DNA from: Desulfobacterales bacterium
GTDB taxonomy: Bacteria > Desulfobacterota > Desulfobacteria > Desulfobacterales > JAAELO01
Direction: 5' to 3'
DNA: 64,000 nucleotides
Assembly (NCBI GenBank): GCA_024226555.1
Contig: JAAELO010000820.1
Span: forward strand, 1 to 64,000
Shown: one piece after another, positions 44,614 to 53,319 of the stretch
Layout of the letters: each line of letters begins with the position of its first letter
How positions within the stretch are numbered: the stretch's first letter is position 1
Position numbers and translations under genes: made by a program
The notes under the pieces: model-generated
Seen by the model: only the letters and a program-made list of their open reading frames with translations
What the model was told of the DNA's origin: nothing
Database searches by the model: none

Positions 44614-45405
44614 ATGATAACTATAGACAATACAAAATGCAATAAAGACTATATATGCATAGATGAATGCCCCTATGGATTTATATTTGAAAAAGATGCA
44701 GATGGCTTTCCCACTGTAAAAAAAGAGATATATGAGAAGTATTGTATTAAATGCTGGCATTGTATATCGATCTGTCCAAAGGCCGCAATATCATCTCCTG
44801 ATGTAAAACAGGAAAATCTGATGAGATTAAAAAAAGAAGATTTTCTTACCACAGAAGTTGCTGAAAAATTTATCCGATCAAGAAGATCCATTCGCAAATT
44901 TAAGGATGAAACAATCCCCCCTGAAACCATTGAGAACTGGCTCGATATAACAAGATGGTCACCAACAGCAAGTAATTCACAGAAACTAAACTGGATAGTC
45001 ATTAAAGATAAAGAGAAGTTGAAAACAATTACTGGTTTGATGATTGATTGGATTAAGAAAGGGGGAAATTATCCTGAAATAGTTGATCAGTATGAAAAAG
45101 GTGATGATATTCTACTTCGGCATGCACCACATCTTTTAATAGCAACTCTTCCAGAAGAATACTTCTGGTTAATGACTGATGCTGCAACTGCTTTATCATA
45201 TCTTGAACTCACAGCGAACTCTTACGATCTTGGAACTTGCTGGGCTGGTTTTTTTATACGGGCTGCATCTGAATATGAACCATTAATAAAGGAACTTGAT
45301 CTGCCGAATAACCACAGAACTGGTGGTGCTTTAATGTTCGGGCATCCTGTATACAACTTTAAAAAAGTACCGGAAAGAGAGAGATTCTCTTTAAAATACG
45401 TTTAA
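44614..45405 (+). CDS. Ferredoxin-nitroreductase fusion
   Basis: Residues 1-65 hold two Cys clusters for 4Fe-4S binding (CNKDYICIDECPYGF and CIKCWHCISICP). Residues about 85-263 are an FMN nitroreductase domain: RRSIRKFKDETIPPETIENW, then TRWSPTASNSQKLNW and a C-terminal GHPVYNFKKVPERE. The fused ferredoxin suggests reduction by low-potential ferredoxin electrons instead of NAD(P)H, as in other anaerobes. Confidence 0.92.
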   Translation: MITIDNTKCNKDYICIDECPYGFIFEKDADGFPTVKKEIYEKYCIKCWHCISICPKAAISSPDVKQENLMRLKKEDFLTTEVAEKFIRSRRSIRKFKDETIPPETIENWLDITRWSPTASNSQKLNWIVIKDKEKLKTITGLMIDWIKKGGNYPEIVDQYEKGDDILLRHAPHLLIATLPEEYFWLMTDAATALSYLELTANSYDLGTCWAGFFIRAASEYEPLIKELDLPNNHRTGGALMFGHPVYNFKKVPERERFSLKYV

Positions 45406-45479
45406 TTCTAATCAAAATACTGACTTTTTTATAAAAATATATAGCATAATCCATTTTATTTTTTTATGGTTTACCTTAA

Positions 45480-45654
45480 GGGAACCTCATAATTAGAATT
45501 TTGGTTGAAATACAAGGATGAGAAAAAATAACGAGCTGATTTTACTACAGTTCTTTTTTTTGAATAACTCAGTGTAATGCGAAGCATTCACAACATTACA
45601 AGCTGATTCGAGAAAACCACTGTAGTTCGATCAAAAGGCAGTTATTAGATTCCC
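45480..45654. repeat. MITE-like element with extra TGTAATGCGAAGCATT module
   Basis: The ends are GGGAACCTCATAATTAG and CAGTTATTAGATTCCC. The family core ATAACGAGCTGATTTTACTACAG is present, followed by an inserted hairpin AGTGTAATGCGAAGCATTCACAACATTAC also found in the copy at 16977. Flanks TTAA and TTGA agree at three of four positions. Confidence 0.85.
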
Positions 45655-45691
45655 TTGATTAAGGATTTTAATTAGAAATCATTTAAATTTA

Positions 45692-45749
45692 GGGAACCTC
45701 AAAAAATTAGAATTTTGGTATAGACAAAAGACAGTTTTTAGCGGTTCCC
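45692..45749. repeat. Minimal 58-bp MITE derivative
   Basis: The ends are GGGAACCTCAAAAAATTAG and GACAGTTTTTAGCGGTTCCC with almost the whole interior missing. Flanks are TTTA and TATA. The right end stops seven bases before the AGGAG of the DsrE gene, so the element forms its immediate leader. Confidence 0.8.
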
Positions 45750-45767
45750 TATAAAGGAGTTAATGCA

Positions 45768-46124
45768 ATGAGTAAATTTGTTTTTGTGCTTACCAGAGGA
45801 ACTGAAGACCCTACAAGGGTAACAAGAGCATTTCAATTGGCAAAAGCTGCTGTTGAAAATAATCATATCGTGAACCTTTTCTTAACAGATGAAGCTGTTT
45901 TAGTCGTTAAAAAAGGAATGGCAGATAATATTGTTGCTCCAACCGGAGATGAGGCAGCATCACATCTTGCTTTTTTGACTGAGAACAAAATTCCAATGTA
46001 TGTTTGCACTCCTTGTGCTGTGGCAAGACTTCTTGATGAAAGTGAATTGGTTGAAAATGCAAGCTTTGCAGGAGCACCAAAACTATTTGAGATATCTGAA
46101 GGAGCAAATATATTCACATTTTGA
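45768..46124 (+). CDS. DsrE-family protein
   Basis: The 118 residues fit the DsrE/DsrF-like fold: FVLTRGTEDPTRVTRAFQLAKAA, then HIVNLFLTDEAVLVVKKGMAD and a Cys in MYVCTPCAVARLL. Members bind or relay sulfur through a Cys, though many stand-alone ones are uncharacterised; the CTPC pair could serve. AGGAG lies about 8 bases before the ATG. A hairpin terminator follows. Confidence 0.88.
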   Translation: MSKFVFVLTRGTEDPTRVTRAFQLAKAAVENNHIVNLFLTDEAVLVVKKGMADNIVAPTGDEAASHLAFLTENKIPMYVCTPCAVARLLDESELVENASFAGAPKLFEISEGANIFTF

Positions 46125-46137
46125 TCTATTGTTGAAT

Positions 46138-46177
46138 AGTATAAAACCATTCGGATTTGATGAAGTGGTTTTATACT
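46138..46177. terminator. Hairpin terminator after the DsrE gene
   Basis: AGTATAAAACCA and TGGTTTTATACT form a perfect 12-bp stem with a 16-base loop, 13 bases after the stop. The plus-strand tail is A-rich rather than T-rich, so termination efficiency on this strand is uncertain. The remainder of the gap to 46411 shows nothing further. Confidence 0.55.
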
Positions 46178-46411
46178 TTAAAAAAAATCAAAAAATAATT
46201 TAAAGCCTTCCCTTAACTTTTATCTTATTGTATTATTAAAAGATATTGCCCTATGCTTTTAATATTCCTAATAAATTAGAAAAATCTTTAATTTAGCCCG
46301 TATCAATTTTGATTAGAGTTTATTAAAACATATAGTTTGCCAAAAGAAGATTCCCAAAAGGGTCTATGAAAAAATAAAAATTTTGCTTTGTAGAATTTTG
46401 GAGGTTTTTTT

Positions 46412-46880
46412 ATGGACAAAGATGTTGAGAACATTTTTGATGAATCCATAAGACTTGAAATGAATGTTAGTAAAGTTTATATGAAATTTTACAAACTATT
46501 TTCTGATGATAAAAAATTCTGGTGGGATATGTTTTTAAAGGAGAGAAATCATGCATCTCTACTTCAAAGTGCAAAAGATATTTTCAAACCTGTAAACATG
46601 TTTCCGGATGATCTGCTTATTAATAGCTTAAAAATTATTATTCATGAAAATAATACTCTTGAAAAAATGCTGGAAGATTTTGAAGAAAACCCCCCATCCA
46701 GAGAAGAAGCCTTTAATATAGCATTCAAAATTGAAATTTCAATAGGAGAAGCTCATTATCAGGCATTTATGGAAAAGAAATCAATCAGTTTCAAAGATAA
46801 GGTTTTTTCATAATGACAAAGAACACGCCGGCAGAATAAAATTCCAAATGTCACAACTTGGGATTTCATTGATAGAATAG
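46412..46880 (+). pseudogene. Ferritin-like (rubrerythrin-type) gene, frameshifted copy
   Basis: The first 129 codons are close to the intact paralogue at 47099 (shared RLEMNVSKVY, DDKKFWWD, DFEENPPSREEAFNIAF, EAHYQAFME). After KDKVF about 11 bases are missing relative to the paralogue, which shifts the frame to a stop at 46813. The lost C-terminus (NDKEHAGRIKFQMSQLGIS) is still readable in another frame to 46880. It includes an E-H pair likely to ligate the di-iron site, so the product is probably inactive. Confidence 0.8.
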
Positions 46881-46933
46881 GAATTGGTTTAAATACTAAA
46901 AGTTAATTTTTAACCTTAAAATGGATTGATAAT

Positions 46934-46999
46934 ATGTTTAATTGGCTGATAAAGCTTATACCCTATGAAAATAGAAAAAATCAGATTAATTTTGAATAG
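46934..46999 (+). pseudogene. 22-codon mscS start stub
   Basis: MFNWLIKLIPYEN matches the N-terminus of the full MscS protein (MFDWLIKLMPYEN) and then runs into unrelated codons and a stop. It marks the end of duplication unit A. It is unlikely to be a functional peptide gene, although it retains its ATG. Confidence 0.75.
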
Positions 47000-47098
47000 A
47001 GTCTTGTCTTTTAAGAGAACTGTAGTGTAAATGAAAATTCCTTAAAGGACCTATGGAAAAAATATAAACTCAGTTTTATAGAATTTCGGAGGTTTTTT

Positions 47099-47575
47099 AT
47101 GGAAAAAGATATGGATAAATTATTTGATGAATCTATAAGACTTGAGATGAATGTTAGTAAAGTTTATTTAAGATTTTCAAAACTGTTCTCTGAAGATAAA
47201 AAATTCTGGTGGGATCTGGCTATAGAGGAGAAAAATCACGCCGCTCTACTTCGAAGTGGAAAAGATATTTTCGAACCCGCAAACAAGTTTCCAGAAGATC
47301 TACTTCTGAGTAGTTTAAAGATTATTAATAAAGAAAATGAAAGCCTTGAAAAGATGCTTGACGATTTTGAAGAAAATCCCCCATCCCGGGAAGAAGCTTT
47401 TAATATAGCATTCAGAATTGAAACTTCAGTAGGGGAAGCTCATTATCAGGCATTTATGGAACAAGACTCAAGCAGTTTCAAAGATAAGGTTTTTAAAGAC
47501 CTTAATCAGGATGACAAAGAGCATGCTGATAGAATACAATTCCATATGGCTCAACTTGGGATAGCCTTAATTTAA
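47099..47575 (+). CDS. Ferritin-like / rubrerythrin-type protein
   Basis: The 158 residues are helical with Glu and E-x-x-H pairs suited to a di-iron centre: SIRLEMNVSKVYLRFSKLF (first helix), IEEKNHAALLR (second, E-x-x-H), RIETSVGEAHYQAF (third) and DDKEHADRIQFH (fourth). No rubredoxin domain is attached. The family handles peroxide or iron, but this protein is uncharacterised. It is the intact copy of a duplicated gene and lies upstream of mscS on the same strand. GGAGG lies 6-7 bases before the ATG. Confidence 0.85.
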   Translation: MEKDMDKLFDESIRLEMNVSKVYLRFSKLFSEDKKFWWDLAIEEKNHAALLRSGKDIFEPANKFPEDLLLSSLKIINKENESLEKMLDDFEENPPSREEAFNIAFRIETSVGEAHYQAFMEQDSSSFKDKVFKDLNQDDKEHADRIQFHMAQLGIALI

Positions 47576-47589
47576 ATAAACAATAGTAA

Positions 47590-47604
47590 TTTAGAGGTTC
47601 CATA
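47590..47604. repeat. MITE end relic between ferritin-like gene and mscS
   Basis: AATTTAGAGGTTCCATAAAAT resembles a single family right end. It is absent from duplication unit A at the equivalent place, so it either arrived after the duplication or has decayed in unit A. Confidence 0.35.
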
Positions 47605-47640
47605 AAATCAATTTTTTAAAATCTTAAAACGGGAGCTATT

Positions 47641-48855
47641 ATGTTTGATTGGTTGATAAAACTTATGCCCTATGAAAATAAATTATTAGTGGTATTTTTA
47701 GTATCCTTAATTGTGCTTTTAGCTGCAGTTTTAATATATTTTATGGCAACGACACTTATACTGCCACTTCTTGAGAAAATTGCTAAAAGATCAAAAACAA
47801 AACTTGATGATGAGTTAATAAAAAATAAAATATTCACAAAACTTTTCAAGGTTATTCCATTTCTCTTTATATACTACGCTGTAAATGTTATTCCGTATAT
47901 TGATGAATCAATTAAATCATCTCTAAAAAAAATAACTGTAATAGCTATAATAGTTCTGGCTTTACGTTTGATTTTTGCTTTTATTGCTATCGTGAACTCA
48001 ATTTATACCGAGTTTGGATATTCAAAAGGTCGTCCAATCAAAGGTTATCTACAATTATTAAAAATATTTCTCACTATCATTGCTGGTATCTGTATAATCA
48101 GCTTGATGCTTGATCAGTCCCCTACCGGACTACTCACAGGTATTGGTGGTCTTACAGCCGTTTTACTTTTGATTTTTAAAGATACTATTCTATCTCTTGT
48201 TGCCAGTATACAGATATCAAGTAACAAAATGCTTCAGGTTGGTGACTGGATTGAGATGCCAGCCTTTGGTGCCGATGGAGACGTTATCGATATCGCTCTT
48301 CATACAGTAAAGGTCCAGAACTGGGATAAAACCCTTGTAACAATACCAACCAGTAAACTTGTGGACAGTAGTTTTAAAAACTGGCGTGGTATGACTGAAT
48401 CAGGTGGAAGAAGAATAAAAAGATCTATAAATATAGATGTTAATACAATAAGATTTTTAACAGAAGATGAGGTTGCAAAATTCACTAATCTTGAACTCTT
48501 AAAAGATTATATGATCGCTAAAAAAGAAGATTTGGAGAAGGAAAATACTAATAAAGAGGGTTTCAACAAAAGAATGCTCACAAATATTGGAACCTTTAGA
48601 GCTTATACAGCAAATTACCTGAAAGCCCATCCAAAAATTCATGATAATATGACATTTATTGTTCGTCAACTTGAGCCAACCTCGGAGGGACTTCCTCTGC
48701 AAATATATGTCTTCGTAAATGATATTGCCTGGGCCAACTACGAAGGCATACAATCAGATATCTTTGACCACCTGTTTTCTATAATACCGGAGTTTGGATT
48801 AAGAGTTTTCCAGAAAGCATCGGGAAATGATTTTATGCAATTGAACAAATCATAG
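47641..48855 (+). CDS. MscS-family mechanosensitive channel
   Basis: The 404 residues have four to five N-terminal helices (about 12-180). The pore-lining helix and MscS core follow: GIGGLTAVLLLIFKDTILSLVASIQI, then GDWIEMPAFGADGDVIDIALHTVKVQNWDKTLVTIPTSKL, the conserved beta domain after the pore. This is the YbdG/YnaI-like group with a longer C-terminal domain. It releases solutes at hypo-osmotic shock. GGGAG precedes the ATG. Its TAG stop lies inside the target-site copy of the next repeat. Confidence 0.93.
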   Translation: MFDWLIKLMPYENKLLVVFLVSLIVLLAAVLIYFMATTLILPLLEKIAKRSKTKLDDELIKNKIFTKLFKVIPFLFIYYAVNVIPYIDESIKSSLKKITVIAIIVLALRLIFAFIAIVNSIYTEFGYSKGRPIKGYLQLLKIFLTIIAGICIISLMLDQSPTGLLTGIGGLTAVLLLIFKDTILSLVASIQISSNKMLQVGDWIEMPAFGADGDVIDIALHTVKVQNWDKTLVTIPTSKLVDSSFKNWRGMTESGGRRIKRSINIDVNTIRFLTEDEVAKFTNLELLKDYMIAKKEDLEKENTNKEGFNKRMLTNIGTFRAYTANYLKAHPKIHDNMTFIVRQLEPTSEGLPLQIYVFVNDIAWANYEGIQSDIFDHLFSIIPEFGLRVFQKASGNDFMQLNKS

Positions 48856-48857
48856 AA

Positions 48858-48987
48858 GGGAACCTCTAATAATTAGATTTTTGGATGAAATACGTGGTTT
48901 GATAAAAAATAACGAACCGATTTTATTACAGTTCTTTTTTGGATAAAACGCAGTATTTAGCCAAAAGATCAATTATTATAGATTCCC
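48858..48987 (+). repeat. MITE-like element, complete 130-bp form, TSD AGAA
   Basis: The left end GGGAACCTCTAATAATTAG and right end TCAATTATTATAGATTCCC enclose ATAACGAACCGATTTTATTACAG. AGAA flanks both sides (48854-48857, 48988-48991); the left copy contains the last two bases of the mscS stop codon. This non-T/A-only duplication is the strongest single sign of transposition. Confidence 0.92.
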
Positions 48988-49095
48988 AGAAAAACTTATT
49001 TTATTTCAAATCTGTTGACTTATTAATAAATGAAATTTAACTTTCAAATTTTGTATGTATTTCTATTGTTTAATAAAGGCAACCGGAAGGCACAA

Positions 49096-50265
49096 ATGAT
49101 TACAAAACGCGTAGAACAGATGACATCATTTATAGTTATGGATGTTTTGGAGAAAGCAAAATCCATGGAACGGGATGGAATAGATGTGGTTCACCTTGAA
49201 GTTGGGGAACCTGACTTTGATATTCCGGTTTGTGTTAAAGAAGCCGCCTGCAATGCACTTAACAGTGGGTATACCCACTATACACACAGTCTTGGAATGA
49301 TAGAGCTAAGGGAAGAGATCTGTAAATATTATGACAGAATCTATAATGTTAACATCCACCCTGACCAGATTGTTGTATCTTCAGGAACATCTCCTGTTAT
49401 GTTCAGTCTTTTCTCTACTCTGATATCTGAGGGCGACGAGGTTATTATTTCAGACCCTCACTACGCCTGTTACCCAAATTTTGTTGAATTTGCAGGGGGG
49501 AAAGTTGTAAATGTTCCTGTTTATGAAGAGGATGGATTCCAGTACAGAACTGAAGAGATAAAAAAACGCCTGACAGATAAAACAAAAGCTGTGCTTATAA
49601 ACTCGCCGTCAAATCCCACAGGAAATCTCCTGTCTCCTGAAAAAATGAAAGAGATTGCAGAACTTCCGGTATGGACAATATCAGATGAAATTTATCATGG
49701 ACTTGTATATGAGGGTAAAGAGCACTCAATGCTTGAATTTACAGATAAAACATTTGTATTAAACGGTTTTTCAAAGTTATATGCTATGACAGGTCTAAGG
49801 CTTGGTTATCTCATTGCTCCCAAAGATTTTGTTACTCCAATGCAGAAACTCCAGCAGAACTTTTTTATATCACCAAATTCAATGGTCCAGATAGCAGGGA
49901 TTGAAGCTCTTAAGAATGCCGATGATGATGTTAAAGAGATGAAAGAAGTCTATAACAAACGAAGAATTTATATGATTAAAAGACTCAGAGAGATGGGTTT
50001 GGGAATTACTGTTGAACCAACAGGAGCTTTCTATGTTTTTGTAAATGTAAAACATATTTCAAACGATTCGTACAAATTAGCTTTTGATATTCTTGAAAAA
50101 GCTAAGGTTGGTGTAACACCCGGAGTTGATTTTGGGAAAAATGCTGAGGGATATTTAAGATTTTCTTATGCCAATTCAATTGAAAATATTGAAAAAGGTA
50201 TGGATAGATTAGAAAAATATTTCGAAAAATATAATAAACAGGAGATGCGGAATAATGGAGTGTAA
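49096..50265 (+). CDS. Class I/II aminotransferase
   Basis: A PLP aminotransferase of the aspartate-aminotransferase fold (Iab group): VVHLEVGEPDF, SGTSPVMF, NSPSNPTGN, SDEIYHGLVYEG and LNGFSKLYAMTGLRLGY with the PLP Lys. Amino-acid specificity cannot be read. ATG 49096 is preceded by GGAAGG at proper spacing, whereas the frame start at 49030 lacks one. It overlaps the downstream Cys-rich gene by 11 bases. Confidence 0.92.
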   Translation: MITKRVEQMTSFIVMDVLEKAKSMERDGIDVVHLEVGEPDFDIPVCVKEAACNALNSGYTHYTHSLGMIELREEICKYYDRIYNVNIHPDQIVVSSGTSPVMFSLFSTLISEGDEVIISDPHYACYPNFVEFAGGKVVNVPVYEEDGFQYRTEEIKKRLTDKTKAVLINSPSNPTGNLLSPEKMKEIAELPVWTISDEIYHGLVYEGKEHSMLEFTDKTFVLNGFSKLYAMTGLRLGYLIAPKDFVTPMQKLQQNFFISPNSMVQIAGIEALKNADDDVKEMKEVYNKRRIYMIKRLREMGLGITVEPTGAFYVFVNVKHISNDSYKLAFDILEKAKVGVTPGVDFGKNAEGYLRFSYANSIENIEKGMDRLEKYFEKYNKQEMRNNGV

Positions 50266-50458
50266 AAAAGATGCAAATCTGAAAAATTGTAACTGTAGCT
50301 ATGAACCTTGTGATAGAAAAGGTATGTGCTGTGATTGTATCTCTTACCACATAAAAAAAAGAGCTCTTCCGGCATGTGCATTTCCAAATGATGCCGAAAA
50401 AAGTTTCGACAGATCCTTTGAGCATTTTGCAAGGCTAGTCTCTGAAAATAAAGTTTAG
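50255..50458 (+). CDS. Small cysteine-rich protein, DUF6485-like
   Basis: The 67 residues contain nine Cys in a pattern CKKD..NCNCSYEPCDRKGMCCDC...LPACAFP that I associate with DUF6485, small putative metal- or cluster-binding proteins of anaerobes. The start overlaps the aminotransferase gene, so the two are co-translated. Confidence 0.75.
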   Translation: MECKKDANLKNCNCSYEPCDRKGMCCDCISYHIKKRALPACAFPNDAEKSFDRSFEHFARLVSENKV

Positions 50459-50632
50459 ATGAGGCTATTTTGAATCAATGATACGTAAAGGTATATAAAC
50501 AAAAGTTATAGAAAGATCTTAGAGATTAAATAAGAATTTTTTTTAAAAGTTATCTTTACATTAGGTCAAAATCATAATATGTCATGACTCGCTTAACGCA
50601 CTATTGGAAAACGTTTTAATAGTTTTTAATGC

Positions 50633-50708
50633 AGGTCAGTAGCTCCAACGGTAGAGCATCGGTCTCCAAAACCGAGGGTTGCGGGTTCGAATCCCTCCTG
50701 GCCTGCCA
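50633..50708 (+). tRNA. tRNA-Trp (CCA)
   Basis: The acceptor stem AGGTCAG pairs with CTGGCCT (one G-T). The D arm is AGCTCCAACGGTAGAGC, the anticodon stem TCGGT/ACCGA with loop CTCCAAA gives anticodon CCA, and the T loop is TTCGAAT. The 3' CCA is encoded. The T stem has one mismatch. Confidence 0.95.
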
Positions 50709-50827
50709 GTTACATATCAATTCTTCTGCAAATATAAATATCCCCTGACGAATAGAATAATACGTCTTCAAAATATGAGTTCAGGGATTTTATTGATGCA
50801 GATAAGAGCAAAATATTTGGTAACAAT

Positions 50828-52969
50828 ATGGATAGATATAAAAATATAATAGCTTCTGAAGAATCACGGGTTAAAAGCATTGCAGCTGAAATCAGCTTCG
50901 CCATTGAAGAAGATAAAAGAGATAATGCAAGGCTTAACAGTGAAATTAGTGATCTTAAAAAACTGAAACTGGATTCACTGGACTGGAATGAAAAAAACGA
51001 GATGGAGCGTAGGATCAAGGAATGTCAGGGAAGGATGAACCTTAGAACCTATCAGGATCCTAAAGTTTTAAGAAAACCATACTTTGGTGTTCTTGAACTT
51101 GAAGACGAAGATCTTGGTGATCTGGCATACTGCTTTGGTATTCAATCTGTATTCGGTAAAGACGGTAAAGTCCTGGTTGTTGACTGGCGGGAAGCCCCGG
51201 TTTCAAGATTGTATTATGAATATGATTCCGGAGAGGATTTTGAAGAGGATATCAGGGGCAGAGAAAGAGCAGGTACAATTGTTTCAAAACGAAAAGTTGA
51301 TACAACTGATTCTAAATTAAAAAGCATTATTGATGGTGACACCCATCTTATCTGTACCAAAACTGGTGAATGGAAAAATATAGATAAGGGCGCAACAACC
51401 GTTTTAAAAGAGGATAAGAAAGATCACAGACTCCCGGAAATTACAGCTCTCATAAGTACTGATCAATTTAGAGCTATAACCCAGACCTATTCGAAGATCT
51501 TTCTTCTGCAGGGTGGTGCTGGTAGTGGCAAAACAACTGTCGGTCTTCACAGGGTTTCGTATCTTATCTATAATAACCGACAGGATTTCAACCCTTCTAA
51601 TGTTCTTGTTGTAGTATTTAATAAATCCCTGCAAAAATATATCTCCGGAGTTCTTCCATCACTAAATATAAATGGTTCTGTAAATACAGAGACATATCAC
51701 AGATGGGCCGGAGGACTTATAAGAAGAGGGGGTGCAAATCTCTCCTATAATAAAGAGAATACAAGTCCGCAGATATTAAGATTTAAGAAAAGTGCTGTTG
51801 CTCTTAAACTTGTGGACAGATACCTTGAAAATCTTCTATCAAAATCCAGGGAGTGGTTTCTTGATAAGCTTAAAGAGGCAAGAGATCCAAATTATAACAA
51901 AGTAAAAAACGATTTTGCTAAGATAATGAGATTTGGAAAACTTGTTACTTATCTTGAATCTGATGAAAATGTAAAAGCAGATGCAAATTACCATAATCGT
52001 GAGAAAGTAAGAATTAGTCTTATAAAGCGACTGACCAATCATAAAGAGGACCTTTACAGGCTACTCACAGACAAATCCTTTCTATCTGAAATCATAAAAA
52101 GATATGGCTTTGATGATGAAAATATAGTTGATATTGTGCCTTCCTGGCAGAAGAAACTGAAGCTGCAAGGTTTGGTTGATTTTGCCGATACAGGAATTTT
52201 GCTGTACATAATGCAGAAAAAAGGTGTTAAAACTCTTCCACAATACTCCCATATAATGATTGATGAGGCACAGGATCTCAGTGAAGTTGAACTTGCAACA
52301 ATAATCCTTGCATCTGATGAGAAAAAATCCATAACAATTTGCGGGGATATGGCGCAGAAGATAAAGAGTGATGTATCATTTGATAATCCAAATGGTTTTG
52401 AAGGTTTTATTAAAGATCTCAATAAAGATAATGATATTGAAGTGAGTGCTGAAAAACTTAATGTGGGTTACAGAGCAAGTAAGCCCATAATGAATCTTGC
52501 ATGGCATGTCTTAAATGAAAAGCCTTTAATGGATGTCCCACGGGATGGTAAAAAAGTGGTTCCCGTGAAAACAGAAAATGACAGGGATACAGCACTAAAA
52601 ATAAGTGAAATCATCCGAAAGTATGAAAAAGAGAATGAGGGGGCACTGCTCTGTATAATTACGCGTTTTAGAAATGAAGCAGACCTTATTTTTAAATATC
52701 TTAAAGAATTTTCTGTAGACAATGTGAGGAGAAATGACAGAGAAAATTTCTCCTTTGAGCCAGGTGTGATTATTACAAATGCCCACCAGATTAAAGGCCT
52801 TGAATTTTCAGCTGTAATTGTTGTAAATCCTTCAGAAAAAAGTTATAGAGATAATCTTGAGAACAGAATGCTTCTTCATGTTGCCATAACAAGAGCATCC
52901 GAAGATCTTTGGCTTGTTGGAAATGAGACCTTTGCATATGGTATTGAAGAATACTTAAAGATTCCCTAA
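50828..52969 (+). CDS. UvrD/HelD-like superfamily I helicase
   Basis: The 713 residues have a coiled-coil N-terminus (about 10-75), then a HelD-like region (PYFGVLELE, VVDWREAPVSRLYYEY, RGRERAGTI), Walker A GGAGSGKTT (229-237), motif II in MIDEAQDLSEVE, GDMAQKI (III), the NVGYRASKPIMNLAW stretch, ITNAHQIKGLEF and VAITRASEDLWLVG (VI). HelD-type proteins remove stalled RNA polymerase; other relatives repair DNA. In-frame codons stay open upstream of the ATG to about 50760 but offer no start codon, so the N-terminus is not certain. Confidence 0.88.
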   Translation: MDRYKNIIASEESRVKSIAAEISFAIEEDKRDNARLNSEISDLKKLKLDSLDWNEKNEMERRIKECQGRMNLRTYQDPKVLRKPYFGVLELEDEDLGDLAYCFGIQSVFGKDGKVLVVDWREAPVSRLYYEYDSGEDFEEDIRGRERAGTIVSKRKVDTTDSKLKSIIDGDTHLICTKTGEWKNIDKGATTVLKEDKKDHRLPEITALISTDQFRAITQTYSKIFLLQGGAGSGKTTVGLHRVSYLIYNNRQDFNPSNVLVVVFNKSLQKYISGVLPSLNINGSVNTETYHRWAGGLIRRGGANLSYNKENTSPQILRFKKSAVALKLVDRYLENLLSKSREWFLDKLKEARDPNYNKVKNDFAKIMRFGKLVTYLESDENVKADANYHNREKVRISLIKRLTNHKEDLYRLLTDKSFLSEIIKRYGFDDENIVDIVPSWQKKLKLQGLVDFADTGILLYIMQKKGVKTLPQYSHIMIDEAQDLSEVELATIILASDEKKSITICGDMAQKIKSDVSFDNPNGFEGFIKDLNKDNDIEVSAEKLNVGYRASKPIMNLAWHVLNEKPLMDVPRDGKKVVPVKTENDRDTALKISEIIRKYEKENEGALLCIITRFRNEADLIFKYLKEFSVDNVRRNDRENFSFEPGVIITNAHQIKGLEFSAVIVVNPSEKSYRDNLENRMLLHVAITRASEDLWLVGNETFAYGIEEYLKIP

Positions 52970-52982
52970 AATAGGAATTATC

Positions 52983-53291
52983 ATGAATCATCCTGAAAAA
53001 GCAGTGGAACTATTCTTCCAAAATGAAACTGAAGAGTGCAGAGCTCTACTCGAAAAATACATAGAAACAGTAGGAAATGATCTTACTGAACTGCCGGACA
53101 ATTTTGAGGAGAACTCAACTCTCTGGTATGAGATGCTGATAGATACAAAACTTTATGATAGTTACGCTGACAGCACTACAAGAAAACTATTTGTAAAAGC
53201 TGCTGAGATAAAATTCAGTGAAGCTCCTGATGATATGAGAATAAAGTTTATGGAAGGCCTTGATACTTACTTTCCAGCTAAAAAAGCATAG
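52983..53291 (+). CDS. Small helical protein, unknown
   Basis: I do not recognise this 102-residue acidic protein. It is predicted helical, with no signal or membrane segment and a single Cys. It starts 13 bases after the helicase stop on the same strand, so it is probably co-expressed with it. Confidence 0.7.
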   Translation: MNHPEKAVELFFQNETEECRALLEKYIETVGNDLTELPDNFEENSTLWYEMLIDTKLYDSYADSTTRKLFVKAAEIKFSEAPDDMRIKFMEGLDTYFPAKKA

Positions 53292-53319
53292 AAATTATAT
53301 CTCTTGTCTTATTATGTTT

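Larger units (their letters stand above)
46360..47677 (+). repeat. Tandem duplication of leader, ferritin-like gene and start of mscS
   Basis: Unit A (about 46360-46975) and unit B (about 47042-47677) align throughout. Both have a leader ending GGAGGTTTTTT-ATGG, a ferritin-like gene and an ATGTTT-ATTGG-TGATAAA-CTTAT-CCCTATGAAAATA segment. In unit B that segment opens the full mscS gene; in unit A it is a stub. The copies have drifted considerably, so the duplication is not recent. Confidence 0.85.

Noticed and set aside
46934-46999. Short leader peptide gene upstream of the second ferritin-like gene
   Set aside because: Its sequence is explained completely as the duplicated start of mscS.
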